Source: Litsea cubeba | Taxonomy: Eukaryota; Streptophyta; Magnoliopsida; Laurales; Lauraceae | DNA: 64,000 nucleotides | Direction of reading: 5' to 3' | Assembly: GCA_012931725.1 (NCBI GenBank) | Contig: CM022951.1 | Span: 6,015,546 to 6,079,545, forward strand | Position numbers and translations under genes: made by a program | Shown here: piece by piece, positions 44,276 to 57,000 of the stretch | Position numbering within the stretch: position 1 is the first letter of the stretch | How the letters are laid out: every line of letters starts with the position of its first letter | The notes under the pieces: generated by a model | What the model saw: the letters and a program-made list of their open reading frames with translations, nothing else | Told to the model about the DNA's origin: nothing | The model's database searches: none

Positions 44276-47200
44276 TTTTTTAATATCAAAAGAACCTGCT
44301 GTACCACGATAAAAAACCTGCAATATACCTCAAAATACTAACATCTAAACAACAAAAACCTTTGTATATATATAAATAAATTAATTTCTATGTACATATA
44401 TACACATGCATAGTATAGTATAGGTAGTTCATTCACTTCCATGTACTGTACAACTTAACAAGCTAAGTTAAACTAAAGCAAGAAAGACAAAATCATGTAT
44501 TGAGAACTACATGCATAATGCCTCCAAAAACCATGGGATGTACCTGGAAAGATTTTCTCGAAATTTCGGCATAGTCTCCCCTGTACGTGTGACATGTAAT
44601 TTTTTTTTACAACCTGCTAGAACCTGTACATGACAAAAAAACACTTCATATAATCAACCCAATGCCCCAACACACTACAAAGTCATTCACCACTACGTCA
44701 TCAGTCATACACCATTTAACCATAGCACTTCAATGCCCCAACACACTAGAAAGATGCACCAAAAAAACTTATGTTCAGTCATTTCTATATCCAACACCAT
44801 GTCATTATTTCAAAAACAACATTCTCATTACAAGATACAAAACAATAAAAATGGAAGTTGGTCCTGACCTTTTTCAGAAACAAAGATAATTCTAAAGCAG
44901 TAATGAGTCTTGTAATCAATAATGGGCCATTATCCTTAAATGTATAGTGAACATGTAAAGGGCCATTATCCCGTGCGGGTCCCATCAAAGCACGGTCTCA
45001 AAATGAAAAGAATCTTTAAATGTAGAACTTGTGCCACCAAATGAAAACAAACAGTAGTAACCATCCACACATCTTCAGATGTCCAAATTCCTGAAGCCAG
45101 ACTATTAGGATCAAAATTTGTAGTATTTTTCCTGCCAATTTGTTCTCTCTGGATTGGAGGGCATCTATACATACTATGCTCTGTTATGTAGTAAAAGTCC
45201 TCATTTATGGAAGAAGAATAAATCACAAAAGCATGAGTAAACTAAAAAAGACTACTAAGATCTGCCACATACCAGACTTGGTAATCTCAAGGCACCTTCT
45301 GCAAGAATCCATGGTCTTAAACATCAGAAACTATGGGAAGAACTGGGCAACGATGAATCCAGTAAAATATCTGGCATTAAGAACTGAGGGAAAAACAAAA
45401 TAAAAAATTGTTATAAGAATGTAAGTGAAGAACAAAGTAAAAACAAAAACCAAAGAGAACAAGTTGACAGTGTGGACAAAAGTAAAAACAACTAATACAG
45501 CCGTAAAAATAATAGAAACTACTAGCAATTTTTTCAAGTTGTCTCACTATCCATGTGGACAAAAGTACTTCTTGAAAAGGATTATGACGGATGCAACAAA
45601 AGTATATACTTAGAAGCTAGAACTATCCATGTGGACAAAAGTACTTCATAATTGATGAAATGGGTTAGCAAAGTTACTGCTACATATGAACAGTGCATGT
45701 ACTCTTTTAAAACACCAAATCAGATTTGAAGACGAGCATCCTTATCATATTCTATGAGGTTAAAAAACACAGAGTTGCCAATAAGAGGAAACCATCAATT
45801 CGAACATCATCATTACTGTGAAAATCAAACACAACATGCAGAATAAGAATTCTACTCACCTGCTGGCTGAATCCACTAGCCCTCCTTCCTCCCTCTCCAA
45901 AACTCTAATTCTCTTCCTACAATTGGGTTTCTTGGGAGAGAACTGGCTATATATAGATAAGAGAGAGGTCTTATAAATAGTTATCTAAGTTAAGTTTCAT
46001 AAGAACTCTATCGTGCAGGGTTCTACTGGAATTTGGAGTGGGGCCTACCGTATACTAATTATAAATCATTAATAACATAAATTTACCTTATTATTCTAGC
46101 CTCTATATCAGGGTCTGGGGTATTACATGGACAATGATTTTAATCCCTCTTTGTCCAGTTAATAATTGCGGCGAGTAAGGATCCAGCCAAGACCACAACA
46201 GATTACCCATTTTTAACACAAATGGAAGTTTTGCAGTCAATGTGAAGTATATAATGTGTTCATATAATATTTAATGTGTATAAGATGTTTGTAATTGTAT
46301 TAATGAAAAATTGTGCAGCCCATTGCATCTGTATCCACCCATATTCCCTTCAAGTTTTTTGTCTTTTCAGATTGCATGTGCACCTTTAATCAAGGGAAAG
46401 CCTTGGATCTTAGTCTCCACCCTCGTTAGGGACCCTAACATATAGAGATATTATCCACTGGGTTGAAGATGTACTGATTTAAGTCATTCGTTTGAATCGT
46501 TCGCTTGTGAATGATTCATCCAATGATGACATCACTTGGATCAACAGTGATAAATGGGTCAATATTTATCAGTGATAGATGTTAAAATCCAACAGTTTTC
46601 TGATAGAGGCAGGCCCTGCAGTCCAAAAATGCATGGGGAATATACTGTATCTTGGGATACATTGGATCACTTGTCATATTTAATAAATATATGTGATAGT
46701 ACAATATAAAATATCTCCATAATTATAGCATTATCTGGATCCCTAAAGTGGAATGATCAAATCTAACCAGTGGGGCAAAAATAGCAGTCCAAGGCACCTT
46801 GTACAGCCCACTGCAGCCACCTACTAGCCACATATTTTGGAGGCCCCTCATGAGATAGTTATGATCATTAACCGAAGGTAAACTTTAGACGTACACAATC
46901 TATATAAATCTTTTTTTTCTTATTCAACCTATATGCATGGTGGATGACTGGATGGGAAATATCCAATGTTGACTATTTATGGCCTAAATTTCAACTTGAT
47001 TTGATGATCATAGCCATTGAATTTCAATCAAGAGCATGTAAAATGAATGTTTCAACCAAATCGTAATAGCCATAACGTAGAGTTACCTTATAAGATGGTT
47101 ATGATCTTAAAATGAAGGCAAGTTTGTTAGCTATAACTTTACAAAGCCCTTTCATTCAACATCCACAATTCATATAGGTAGCAGAAGTGAGCGCAAAAAG

Positions 47201-50200
47201 ATGAGTTGGGCTACAAATGTATTCCAACAGGTTGGACTTGATCATTTCTCTATTTTAGAACACATGACTCTCAATGAAAAGAATTATCAAAGTATAGTTG
47301 GAATCAACATGCTTTCTAGTGAGGTTCAAAGCTTAAGATCAGGTTGAAATTTGTTGTTGCAGTCTTTCAAGCCTGGCATCTCTGTCTATGAAAACTAATT
47401 CTTCCAAAAAGACGGTAACCAAGTCAACCCAGCTGGTTATAACCAAAGATTCTGTCGTAAGGCATCTTACCAATCAACAGCGAGACCATGACCTTTTCCT
47501 TGGACTATCTCTGGAGCTAAAGAATCTGCCATTCCGCAAATGGTGAAGGTTCTTTCACTTTCTAACTTCTTCCCAAACCTGAAGTCTACCAGCTACAGCT
47601 ATCCTTATTTGAACAACTCTTTCAAAAACAACTCTTTGCCTTTATGTTACTACCCATTTCTAAAGTTAGGAACGAGGTTCCTCAACTACTAAACTTGGAG
47701 CCAAAAAAGCTCAAGTTTGGCTTTCTAGACCAATGGATAATCATCCCAAGCAATGGATGAAATGAGCTCGTGGCAATGGTAGGGTGCTCGCTATTGCAAT
47801 CTACCAGGAGGAAAAAAAAATCCCAATCAAACAATGTGGGAGATCAGCTATTAGTCCTTATCAAACGCACACATGATGATTGGCCTTACCCAATTAGAGA
47901 GGTCACAATCTCGAGCTCGGCTCATACCAAGTCGAGTCTCTCCTCCGAACTGATCCACCCCACCGATTACTATAGAAAAGAAGGCTCAAATTGATAATAC
48001 TTTTCTCAATTTCAAGTCATGAGAAAATGTGAGAAGCTTTTGAGCTACTTTTGCATTGATTTTGAAAGAACAGAACCACATTTTCGGAAAATAATAAGCA
48101 TTAAAAGATCAAAAGCTACTATTCGTTCAACTCGTATAAAAACAAAACGAACCACACATTACTACTTTAATTTGTTTTTAAAGTAGTTAAAACACATCCT
48201 AAAATCTTAAATATACAGGGCATTGTTTTCTAATGTCTAGAGATTTTCTTAAATCATTTTTATACAAATCTTAAGGGTTCTTGTGCTCTAGGATGCAACT
48301 CAGCCGGATGACTCGCTGATTCTCAGTGCAACTTGGTTAAATGGCTCGACTCAAGTGACCCCTGCACTCATATTTCCCCTTGAGGCAAGGCTATATCTCA
48401 TTTACAATTCGCAAATGACAATGTGCTATTCCTCTTCCCTTGATACAATCCGAACCACTTTTTCTTTCCAACCTTTTTGAGACTTGAGAGTGAGGTAGGT
48501 CAAAAGGATAAACAACAGTGTCTCAGCTATTTTACAAAAAAAAAAAAAAAAAGTTGTCTCACCTGACCTTTTTTTTTTTTTTTTCTTCCGTGCAACATCA
48601 ATTCTCAAAATTAGTGTTGGATAAAAAAAAGAAGAAGAATAAGCTGAATATTTATTTGGTAGTGGAAGACATGCAAGACCTGAGTAACAGGAACTCTATG
48701 TTCTATCATATTCTTGGCAAAATGAGAAAGAAATTGCCGCAGTGGAAAAAAATATATATATATATATATATTTATGCTTAGCAGCTACAGCTATCCTTAT
48801 TCAGGCCTCTATCTCCGCTATTCCTTATTACCCATATGGCTCCACAAAAATCATTGCTGAGATTGTTAAAAAAGAAGAGTCAATTCTCTCCAAAAAAAAT
48901 TCTGTATGGTCAAGAAGGCAGTACTTAATACTTATCATTTGCATCCTGTGAATTGGAATGAGCACTAAAACCAAGTCTTTCAGAGGTCTCAGGATTCACA
49001 GCTAAGAACTTTAAAAAACAGAGCTTTCCTGTTGGCCCTTGGTTGGCCTTTTATCTCCGAATCAAACACTTTGTGAGCCTCCTTTATAAGAGAATGGTAC
49101 TTGCGGAAGAAACCCTTTCTTTCTCGTTAGAGAGAAACAAACTGATTCATGACCTTTTTGGAAACAATTGCCAAGGAACAGGCCAGTTTTACAATAAGGG
49201 TCTGGTTGGAGAATAGGTGATGGGTCCATGGTGGATATCGAGAATGAAAAATGGATTCCCTGAGTGTATGATCTGAAGGATAATTCCTACGCTGGCTACT
49301 GCACCTTCTCTTCCACCCTACAAAGTCGAGGATTTCCTCACTAATATATCCCAAAGGAGTGGCACAGGCCTCTTATTCAGTCCACATCGATATCAGAAAT
49401 TCCGGATGCCATGTAACTTAGCATGAAACTAAGAAATGAAGCAGAAGATAATATAAGAAAATGAGAGAGAGATGAAATGGAGGTTGGAATCTCAAACAGA
49501 AAATTAAGACATTGTAGAGAAACTAATCACAGCTGAACATTAAAACCTTTATGAAACCAAAATATATATATAGCCAATGAAAATGAAAGAAAAGACATGG
49601 TTATTTCAAATTAAGCTTTAAAGAAGAAACATTATTTCATTAACTTGCATTCAAACCAGTTTATTCACTTGCCTTAGCCCAATGCATAGCCAAACTAACA
49701 AGAAAAGTGGTCTGTTGTAGACATTGGATGACATGAACAAAATCATGAAGAAAAGTGGTCTGATACATGTTGCTCAGATTCAGTTTTCTAAAAAAAAAAA
49801 AAAAATTACACAGATTCAGTTTTCTCTTACTTAATGGCGTAAGCAATTTTATTAAGAGCTGCAAAATTAGGTGGAATTAGAAAGCACAGCTACAAGTATA
49901 AAGGAAATAGAGTTTAGGATAAACTTGAGAGAATACTTTCAAGTCACAGTTCTACTTCTTAGTTTGCTTACTCTTAAAATCTGATTGTCTAATTTATACC
50001 CAAGGCTTGTTCAACAAATGTATGCATCTTCCAATCATATAGGATAGAAAAATAATTTGATTTTCAATACAACTCAAAAGATAAGCAAAAGAATGATTAA
50101 GAAAAAAAATAAAGCCCATAGCCCAAACATTGATCAGAAAACAAAAGAGATGAGGACATACAAACAACTCACAAGAATCTCAAACTCCATGTTATAACTT

Positions 50201-50740
50201 TCAATCAGGAAAACAAAGTGAGATCAAATTTACACAAAGCAAACAGATTCCCTCACCAAAAGAAGAAGGTCTGATACATGTTGCCCACTGCTACTGAAAT
50301 GAACAAAGCATTTATACTATGAGCATTTTAAATTTCAGAATTAAGAGAGTTTAGCCAAATTTGAACTGTTTAAACGCAGCCTAATTGGAACTTGTTAGTT
50401 CTAGGGGACTGCCTTTTTTGCTCTCAAACTTGTTAGTTTAAAAGCAGAATACTTGGCAATATGAAATAAATAGATAGATTGCATTTTGATTCAACCATAA
50501 CCCAAAACTTTCATCAATTAATTTATACTTGCATAGTTCTTACTCATCTTTCTTTTCTACCCAGTCCATAACAGTCCATTTAATCAATTCTAACATAACA
50601 ATCATATAACCATAAAGAGTTAACATAATTTAAAGAAATTAACATACAGTAGCATCTGTAAGAAAGAATAAAGTGAGATTATAGATCTATTCTCTTTTCT
50701 AATAAAGAGAAGCCAGTGTCTGTTAATAAACGGAGGTGCA
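44276..50740. other. Interior of CACTA element 1, mostly without coding signal
   Basis: AT-rich. A short direct repeat ACTATCCATGTGGACAAAAG recurs at about 45548 and 45625. A possible minus-strand promoter lies near 45940. (AT)n sequence is at 48750-48770. Segments at 47380-47600 and 49020-49380 look less AT-rich and may be exonic leftovers, but I cannot assign them. Confidence 0.4.
45855..45965 (-). promoter_or_regulatory. Candidate promoter and first exon on the minus strand
   Basis: On the minus strand TATATATAGCCAGTTCTCTC is followed about 40-90 bp later by pyrimidine/purine-rich leader sequence and a CAGCAG/GTGAGT donor at about 45861. The order TATA box, leader, splice donor is suggestive of a transcript start running towards the left end of the element. 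No coding exon is recognised downstream. Confidence 0.3.
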
Positions 50741-50750
50741 TTAGATGTAC

Positions 50751-51017
50751 CTTCTCAAGTGAGCCACATATTCCTGCCTGCTCATGTTCTTCATTTCTTC
50801 GAGTTCATCATGGTAATTGTCCAGCTGCACATAAAACCCATCTATAAGGCCAATTCCATAAACCCATCGTTTGGTAACTATAAGGCATTGATCAGCTAGT
50901 TAATAGATTAAAAATGCTGCCAATCATACAGGAAAATTGATATGAGTGGAAGGTCCCCAGTACTTAAGTGCCGCCAAACATAAGATCTTGCAGCTTTCTC
51001 TTCCATATCATAACCGC
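50751..51017 (-). pseudogene. Captured AP2-domain exons of an AINTEGUMENTA/PLETHORA-like gene
   Basis: Two exons on the minus strand with correct splice sites. Exon A (51017-50930, after TTTCAG) reads GGYDMEEKAARSY and then, one base deleted, AALKYWGPSTHINFP with a GTATGA donor. It is 88 nt where this exon is normally 89. Exon B (50824-50751) reads LDNYHDELEEMKNMSRQEYV, then AHLRR with a GTACAT donor, the usual 74 nt. Together they are the end of the first AP2 repeat and the linker of ANT/AIL transcription factors (nuclear regulators of organ growth and meristem identity). The neighbouring AP2 exons are missing, so this is a transduplicated piece in CACTA element 1. Confidence 0.88.
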
Positions 51018-51687
51018 CTGAAATGAACAGAATGCAATCTAAGCAGAAGCAAAGGTCTACCTAGACTTTAAAGCTTGACGCATAAGAAAAGGCCTACCTA
51101 GGTAAACTGCAAGGCATTTGGTTTGTACAAAATCCCCACATGCAAAGAAATAGAAGCAGCCCAAGGCTAAGAGTTAGCCAAACAATCCAAAGATTACAAA
51201 TTTTGTAAAAGGGATGAGTGAAAATTCAAGAGATCATAAGAGTGAGGGGTTGAATTCATCATTGGTGTACCCCACAAATGCATTGGGGTATCATAGCAAG
51301 TGTATATCAATGGGGTATCATAGCCAGGTTTGGCTAAAAAAAAAATGTTCATAGCTGTGTGTTATCTCAACAAGTCTTCATTCAATCCTTGGGAAAGCAC
51401 CTTTTTTCACAACATTGTAATCACTACAAAAACCCTGCAAATTATTCCCATTTACAAACTAATATTCCACCAAAATAAATACAAGAGTAGGTTTTTCAAT
51501 GTTTCTCCATAGAGAATCTACTAAAAATAAATCCCAGCAGAAATTGGGGTTTTTGAATCAAGAAAAAATAGGGTCTTTTAATCGATTGACACTTTCGGTG
51601 AAATTAAGAAGAGAATGGAAGAATTGATGATGAAGAATAAAATGATGTGAATGGAGCTTTTAAGAGGACCAATTACCTTAAAAACTT

Positions 51688-52614
51688 CTAAAGAGAGAGA
51701 AGATTGTGATTGGGATCGTGTGAATTGTTAATACGATGCTGATAACTGATCATGTGAACACTTGGCTTAGTGGAGAAAGGGCACTTGGCTGAGAGGTGAC
51801 CTGCTGAAAGGCAGCTGCAGCAAGGAACATTTTCATATAAGATCTCTACTTCCACTGTGCTCTCACCTTCAAGCTCCACTGAAAGAGAAGACGGACCTGG
51901 TTTAGACACCTCAAGATTCACCAAAATTCTAGCGTAAGAAAACATCCTTTGAGTAGCTGTAATTTCATCGAGACGAAGAGGTTTGCCAACCGATCCCGCA
52001 ATAGAAAGAAGAATATCACTGCTCCAACAGTGGTAGGGGATCCCTTTCAACCGAATCCAGACAGGAGCAACTGCAGGCCAGGAGGTCTCCTTATCGCCTG
52101 GGGACCAGGGGCACAGAAGAAGCTTCTTATTTCCCATTGTAAGGGGGTTTTGGCAGACGAGGGCTTCAAGATCTTCCTTAGTATTAAATCTGAAGAGGAA
52201 GTTTCCAAGTTCTGTGAGAGAGATAAAACAGGGACTGGTCAGACGCCAGGTACTCCGAACCCATTGCTCTAAGGCTTCGAGAGAGGGTCTTCTTCCTACA
52301 AATTTTCCTATTGCCGAAAAGGAGAAGGAATCCTTGCTAGTTTGAATCATCTGCTGAGGAATTTTCATGGTAAGTTTTCCATCAATCCAAGCTGGAGGAG
52401 GAATGGAAGGGGGAGGAGAAATGTGGACCGGTGAGAAGAAACTTGCATATGATTTCTGTATGGGCCAAGGAGGTAGGGCCTCTGTAGGGAATTTGGGGAA
52501 AAGAGAAACAGGAGGCTCTGAAAGGGGAGCACTACGCCGAATAGCTGTAGGTGATACTTCCGCTGAGCCCTTTTGGTCGGTTGGGAGCTGGGTGGGATTA
52601 GGGCAGGTGGCCAA
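51688..52614 (-). CDS. DUF4283 / CCHC zinc-knuckle reading frame
   Basis: An open frame of 308 codons on the minus strand. The first codon here is TTG and the frame stays open upstream into a Pro/Ser/Leu-rich stretch, so the true start is not visible. Residues about 100-215 form a DUF4283-like region (FSAIGKFVGRRPSLEALEQW, FRFNTKEDLEALVCQNPLTM, WPAVAPVWIRLKGIPYHCWS). A zinc knuckle follows, C-x2-C-x4-H-x4-C at residues 265-278. In plants this pair is typical of LINE ORF1-like proteins and of genes derived from them (RNA/DNA binding). No endonuclease or reverse transcriptase follows in the window. It is cargo of CACTA element 1, either captured from a LINE or host gene, or a 5'-truncated LINE relic. 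It carries no stops, so it could be recent or expressed. Confidence 0.7.
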   Translation of the reverse strand: MATCPNPTQLPTDQKGSAEVSPTAIRRSAPLSEPPVSLFPKFPTEALPPWPIQKSYASFFSPVHISPPPSIPPPAWIDGKLTMKIPQQMIQTSKDSFSFSAIGKFVGRRPSLEALEQWVRSTWRLTSPCFISLTELGNFLFRFNTKEDLEALVCQNPLTMGNKKLLLCPWSPGDKETSWPAVAPVWIRLKGIPYHCWSSDILLSIAGSVGKPLRLDEITATQRMFSYARILVNLEVSKPGPSSLSVELEGESTVEVEILYENVPCCSCLSAGHLSAKCPFSTKPSVHMISYQHRINNSHDPNHNLLSL

Positions 52615-52619
52615 GGGCA

Positions 52620-53600
52620 GAGGAGGGAAAGGGTAGAGTGGAGGTAAGGCTGGACCTTGGCTAACCGAGGGTATGACTAGAACATCGGGTTGGGAGGGGT
52701 TAGGAAGGAGGTAGGGCCTCTGCAGGGCTGGGGAAGGCCGGGGGTGCGACTAGGGCATCGGATTGGGAGGGGATAGAAAGGGGGATTGAGTGAACTAAGG
52801 CTGGTGAGAAGCTGGGGGAAGGCAGCGACAAGGCGGGTGGAGCAGGGTTGTAAGTCGAAACTGAAGCTGGAGGGATGGTGGGGGAAGGCAGGGGAGGGAA
52901 GGATTCTGGCGACAAGAGGTAGAGACATCGATCACATTCTAATTGAAGGAAGAAAGAAATGCACAATCCAACACAACCATCAAAACCCATATCGAGATAT
53001 TCAAAACAAATGAAAACAGGGGTCTTAAAACCCAGATCCAGATCTTAATACAAATGGAAAAAAGAAGAGAAGAGAGGGAGAGGGAGAAAGACCTATTTGG
53101 ATATTGAGGATGGCAGGGGAGAGACAGTGAGATGAATGTCCTGGCTGCTGCGGCTGCGAGGAAGATGGAGAGGGCAGTGATGCCCGCTACCGCTGCGAGG
53201 AAAATGGAGAGAGTGGTGGGCAGTGGCGTCTGGGGCGTTTCTGCGCACAGTCCGGCGATGGAGAGGAGAAGATGATGGGAGGGTCGAGATGGGTTTGGTG
53301 ATGGAGCAGAGAGAACCAAGGTCGGTGAAGGGGGTGGGGGCTGTGAGACTTGCGCCGCCTGAGAGAGAGAGATTCCGGGAAGAGGAAGAGAGGGATGGAG
53401 ATGAAGATAGGAGAGAGCAGGAGAGGGATGGGATGTCCTGCACAAGGAGACGATGGCCAGGGCCAGAGAGGGAGAGAACGAGAGAAGGCGCGAGGGAGGG
53501 AGGGATGGGGATGAGCGAAATAAAAATGGGATTATACAGTAGAGAGGGGGAGAGTCCTAAATGAAAGCGCCAAAGGAAAAGAGGAGTTGGCGGGTGGAAA
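52620..53600. other. GC-rich, purine/pyrimidine-biased segment upstream of the DUF4283 frame
   Basis: Strong strand bias (G/A-rich on plus, C/T-rich on minus) creates long overlapping Pro/Ser/Leu-rich frames on the minus strand that I take as non-coding. It probably represents the captured 5' region or leader of the DUF4283 gene. Confidence 0.45.
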
Positions 53601-53607
53601 TTAAGAA

Positions 53608-53877
53608 CAACCGATATAAGAAGATAGATGGGATATCGGTTTTTGGAACTATATAATATCGGTTTCATAACAACCGATATAACATATAGCAAACCGACAT
53701 TATATATACAGATTATTATATCGGTTGTTTTGTAACCGATATAAAAAAAATTGACCGATATAAAAAAAAAATGAACCGATATAAAAAACCTTGATTGAAG
53801 ATATTATATCGGTTATATTAAAAACCGATATAAGGCAGTTTTTGCAACCGATATAAAATGTCCTTTTGGTAGTAGTG
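53608..53877. repeat. Right subterminal ACCGATATAA repeat cluster of CACTA element 1
   Basis: About 11 copies of ACCGATATAA or TTATATCGGTT, ending in TGTCCTTTTGGTAGTAGTG. The motif is shared with the left cluster but arranged differently. Confidence 0.9.
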
Positions 53878-53880
53878 GTA

Positions 53881-54076
53881 GAGAGAAACTAACACTCATC
53901 ATCTTTCTCCAGCTCTCAATTGCACCAATAAAGCACTCTGATCTCCAATATAGAACACAAGTATTTGAAAGAGAGACTTTTGGTAACAACAGAAGGTAGG
54001 AGTAACACTGCATGACACTGTCTCTGCCAATGTTGATCTTGAAGGTAGCTAGCAAGTTTGCCAGTTGCTTACACAT
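53881..54076 (-). pseudogene. NLR pseudogene, 5' part, separated by CACTA element 1
   Basis: Reads LANLLATFKINIGRDSVMQC, YSYLLLLPKVSLSN and WRSECFIGAIESWRKMM, aligning to residues about 204-255 of the intact NLR. The last bases before the element (AGCATAGAAAGTA) and the first after it (GTAGAGAGAAACT) join without gap when the element and one GTA are removed. So a single pseudogene was cut in two. Homology is lost upstream of about 54076, so the copy was truncated at its 5' side. Confidence 0.9.
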
Positions 54077-57000
54077 ATAAGAAAGATGTACATGGTGGGA
54101 CCTAGCTATCTCAAAATTCTAAACCAAAATTCTACGTGTAAAATACATATAAGAAAGGTGTTTGGTTCTCCAGTTGCCAACACAAATGAAATCACTCAAG
54201 AATCATCTCATCAACATCATCAGCAGCAGCAGAGCCTTATTCCATCAGTCATAATATATATGAATCTAGTCATCCATTTTGCTCTTTGTTCATTTGAGTA
54301 ATTAAGACTGTTTGTTCATGATAATTCTTACAAGTAAACAGAGGAGAATGATTGCTAGATCAATATCTGAAATTGTATTGTGTGTGTATATATATGTATT
54401 GGTAACTTTCATCTGAGAGATGCATGCCAAAAAGAGGGATAGGATTGTGAAAAGATCCGATAATGAATTAGATCTGGGGCAATAAAGCTAAAAAAAGTAA
54501 GGGGCCTTTTAGATGATCACAAGTAGATGATCTAGACCATTAATCTGGTTGATTGTCATAGCTAAGATCATCCTCATGTCCATCTAAAATCAGTATCCAA
54601 TTCAAATCCACCTAGAGGGCCCACTACCCTTAAATGAGAACGAACAGTAACTTACGCATTTGTAAGGTTGATTTAGTCATTTAAACTCTGCAATCTGCAT
54701 TCAATTTAAAATTAGTCTAACAGTACATAGTTTATATCCACAAAACAACCATGATTAAATTATTAACAACCAATTCATGAGATCTATAAAAATAAAATAA
54801 AATAAAAATTCTTTATTTTTTCAAACATTCTGGAAGTAAATTGTATATATGATAAATAATGTAGCAATAACAATGACTTCTTCTCACATCCTTTTCATGA
54901 CATTTAATGATATTTTTGCTTTCTTTCTTTCATGTATGTTTTAGAGTTTTGATGAGTATCAAGGAAAACATTAAGAGTACATTTCGAATTTTATTATCTC
55001 TCTTGTTATATTATGCTTTTCGGTAAGTTTGGGTGGTTAGATTATTATCCAAAAGCAAATACTTTAAGTTCATAAATATAATTTTATACATTTATATTAT
55101 TAAAACCCTCTCCTTATTTTGTCTTAAAATACAATTAAAAAGATAAAATAAGATATTGGAGGCTTGGAGCTAACTCAGAAATTAAAGTAACTATTGTATA
55201 ATTTTTTTGTCTATACAAAAAAGAACTTTTTATTTTATCATGCGTGTATAATGTGCAGGGAGTAAATTATACATGATAAATAATATAGCAATACCTGTGA
55301 CTTCCTCCCCAACATCCATTTCATGACATTTATTGATTTTATTTACTTTCTTTCATATATGTTTCAGAGTATTGATTAGTTTCAAGAAAAAAAAAATTAA
55401 GGGTACATTTGAATTCTTTTTGATGAATTCAACTATTCATAATCAGTCTCCAATTATCGGTGTGGTCTGGTAGCTAATCCATCAAGTTCATAAACTTTTA
55501 TGTTATTAAAACTTTCTCCTTATTTTGTTTCAAATGTAAAGAATAAATTAAGATATTGGAGGTAATTGAGAAAGCTAAGGAGAAATTACGGTAAAATTAA
55601 TGTTTGATGTGGAAGAAGGGGAATCTTGGATCCCTCTTAACTGGATATTGGTCGGATGAGTAAAAAATGATCAATTAGGAAATCCTGGAATTAAAGAATT
55701 CAAATGATCATAGGGGTTTGCAGTTGCACCGGTATTGGAAACAAAGACATTACGAATGAGATAGCAGAACTTGAATGTGGATTATATGATTTGTCTGCAG
55801 GAGTTTAAAGAAGAAATCCAAGTTAAGCAATTGCCTTGCCTCCACGATTTTATTGGAGAATGTATTATGGATTGGCTTTAAGTACAGCAATTGTTGCCCT
55901 TAACGCTTCAAGACGGAGATTGATTTTTTTTTTTCATTTTTTTAACCATTCATTTAAGGTTTTCCAGATGATTTTAAGGATGGATTGTAAAATGCAGTAT
56001 TGTTTTCTTTTGAGTTTAAATTTAGCGTAAATTTGAGCCATATATTTTTCTTTTCAAAAGAATTTCCTTTTGCTGTGCTTTCTGGGTGATTAGAAATGGA
56101 CAGATTTAAAACTTCCTTATGTTCATTAGTTTACAACCAGATTTCTTATGTGATGATGGTTGTTGTTAGTATGCATAATCCTACATCCCATAAAAGAACA
56201 ATAAATTAATTAAATAAATTCAATATAGATTTATTGGATTGAGACTACAGAAGAATAAGTAGTTCTTCACACCTACTCCTAAATCGTATAATGTCAATGG
56301 CTTGAGACGAAGCTCCTGAATAATGAAGTAATTTTTTCAAAAGAACATTCCTTGAACACAAAATGAAGGACTCCTTAAAACAGATCTTTTCTAATTGAAG
56401 CATACTCACATGTCAAATGACAACAATAAACTCAGCAGTAGTAGGAGTGCAATCCTATTTGACCTCTTTCCTATCTAAAATTGTATGAAATGGTCTTTTT
56501 CTTCTGCATCCGTTCCCCCAAATTCAAAAATTGGTAATGCAGGAGTTGGCAATAATTCAGTTACCTTCACAATGTAGATTTTTTTTCTCAGAAGAATGAT
56601 GCATCCATTGTTTATTGGGTCATTCCTTTCGAGCATTAAGGGCCCATTCATTAATTAATTAAGTTGAAACTGTCCACGCCTGAACCCTTAATTTATACAC
56701 TAGGCTCAATCCCAACCCCAGCCATTTATTAAGCAAGTTTGAAAATTCAACCCAAATACAACATGGAGATTAAAAGGGTAAACTTTAACCCGGAATAACT
56801 GGGTCTGCAGGTTTGGGTTGAAATTGTAGCTTCTTCAGAAATAACCACCAAAAAAAGTCAGGACAATCTCCAGATAAACTTGGCCCAACAGATGATCGGC
56901 TTGGTCGAGTCTAGCACAACTCATGTCAAATTTTGGTCCTAGCTAGTACATGGCTAAGAGGCTGGTTTTGGATTTCAATTATCTAGTTTGCAGTTTATAC

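Larger units (their letters stand above)
43796..53877. mobile_element. CACTA element 1, 10.1 kb, inserted in the NLR pseudogene
   Basis: The ends are CACTACTAGAAAAAAGGG (left) and CACTACTACCAAAAGGAC (right, inward), flanked by a GTA duplication (43793-43795 and 53878-53880). About 18 copies of ACCGATATAA / TTATATCGGTT in both orientations fill the first 480 bp and about 11 the last 270 bp. No CACTA transposase reading frame is visible, so it is non-autonomous. Cargo: an AINTEGUMENTA-like AP2 fragment (50751-51017) and a DUF4283/zinc-knuckle frame (51688-52614), both on the minus strand. A GC-rich stretch (52620-53600) on the right looks like a captured 5' region. Confidence 0.95.

Noticed and set aside
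46105..46128. Possible LTR end (GGGTCTGGGGTATTACA)
   Set aside because: No matching TG... start, TSD or second copy found in the surrounding sequence.
49020..49380. Possible LINE reverse-transcriptase remnant
   Set aside because: Some codons look exon-like in more than one frame, but no RT motif (such as YxDD) can be read.
52677..53692. Long Ser/Pro/Leu-rich minus-strand frames
   Set aside because: They arise from strong purine/pyrimidine strand bias, overlap each other in different frames and show no domain.
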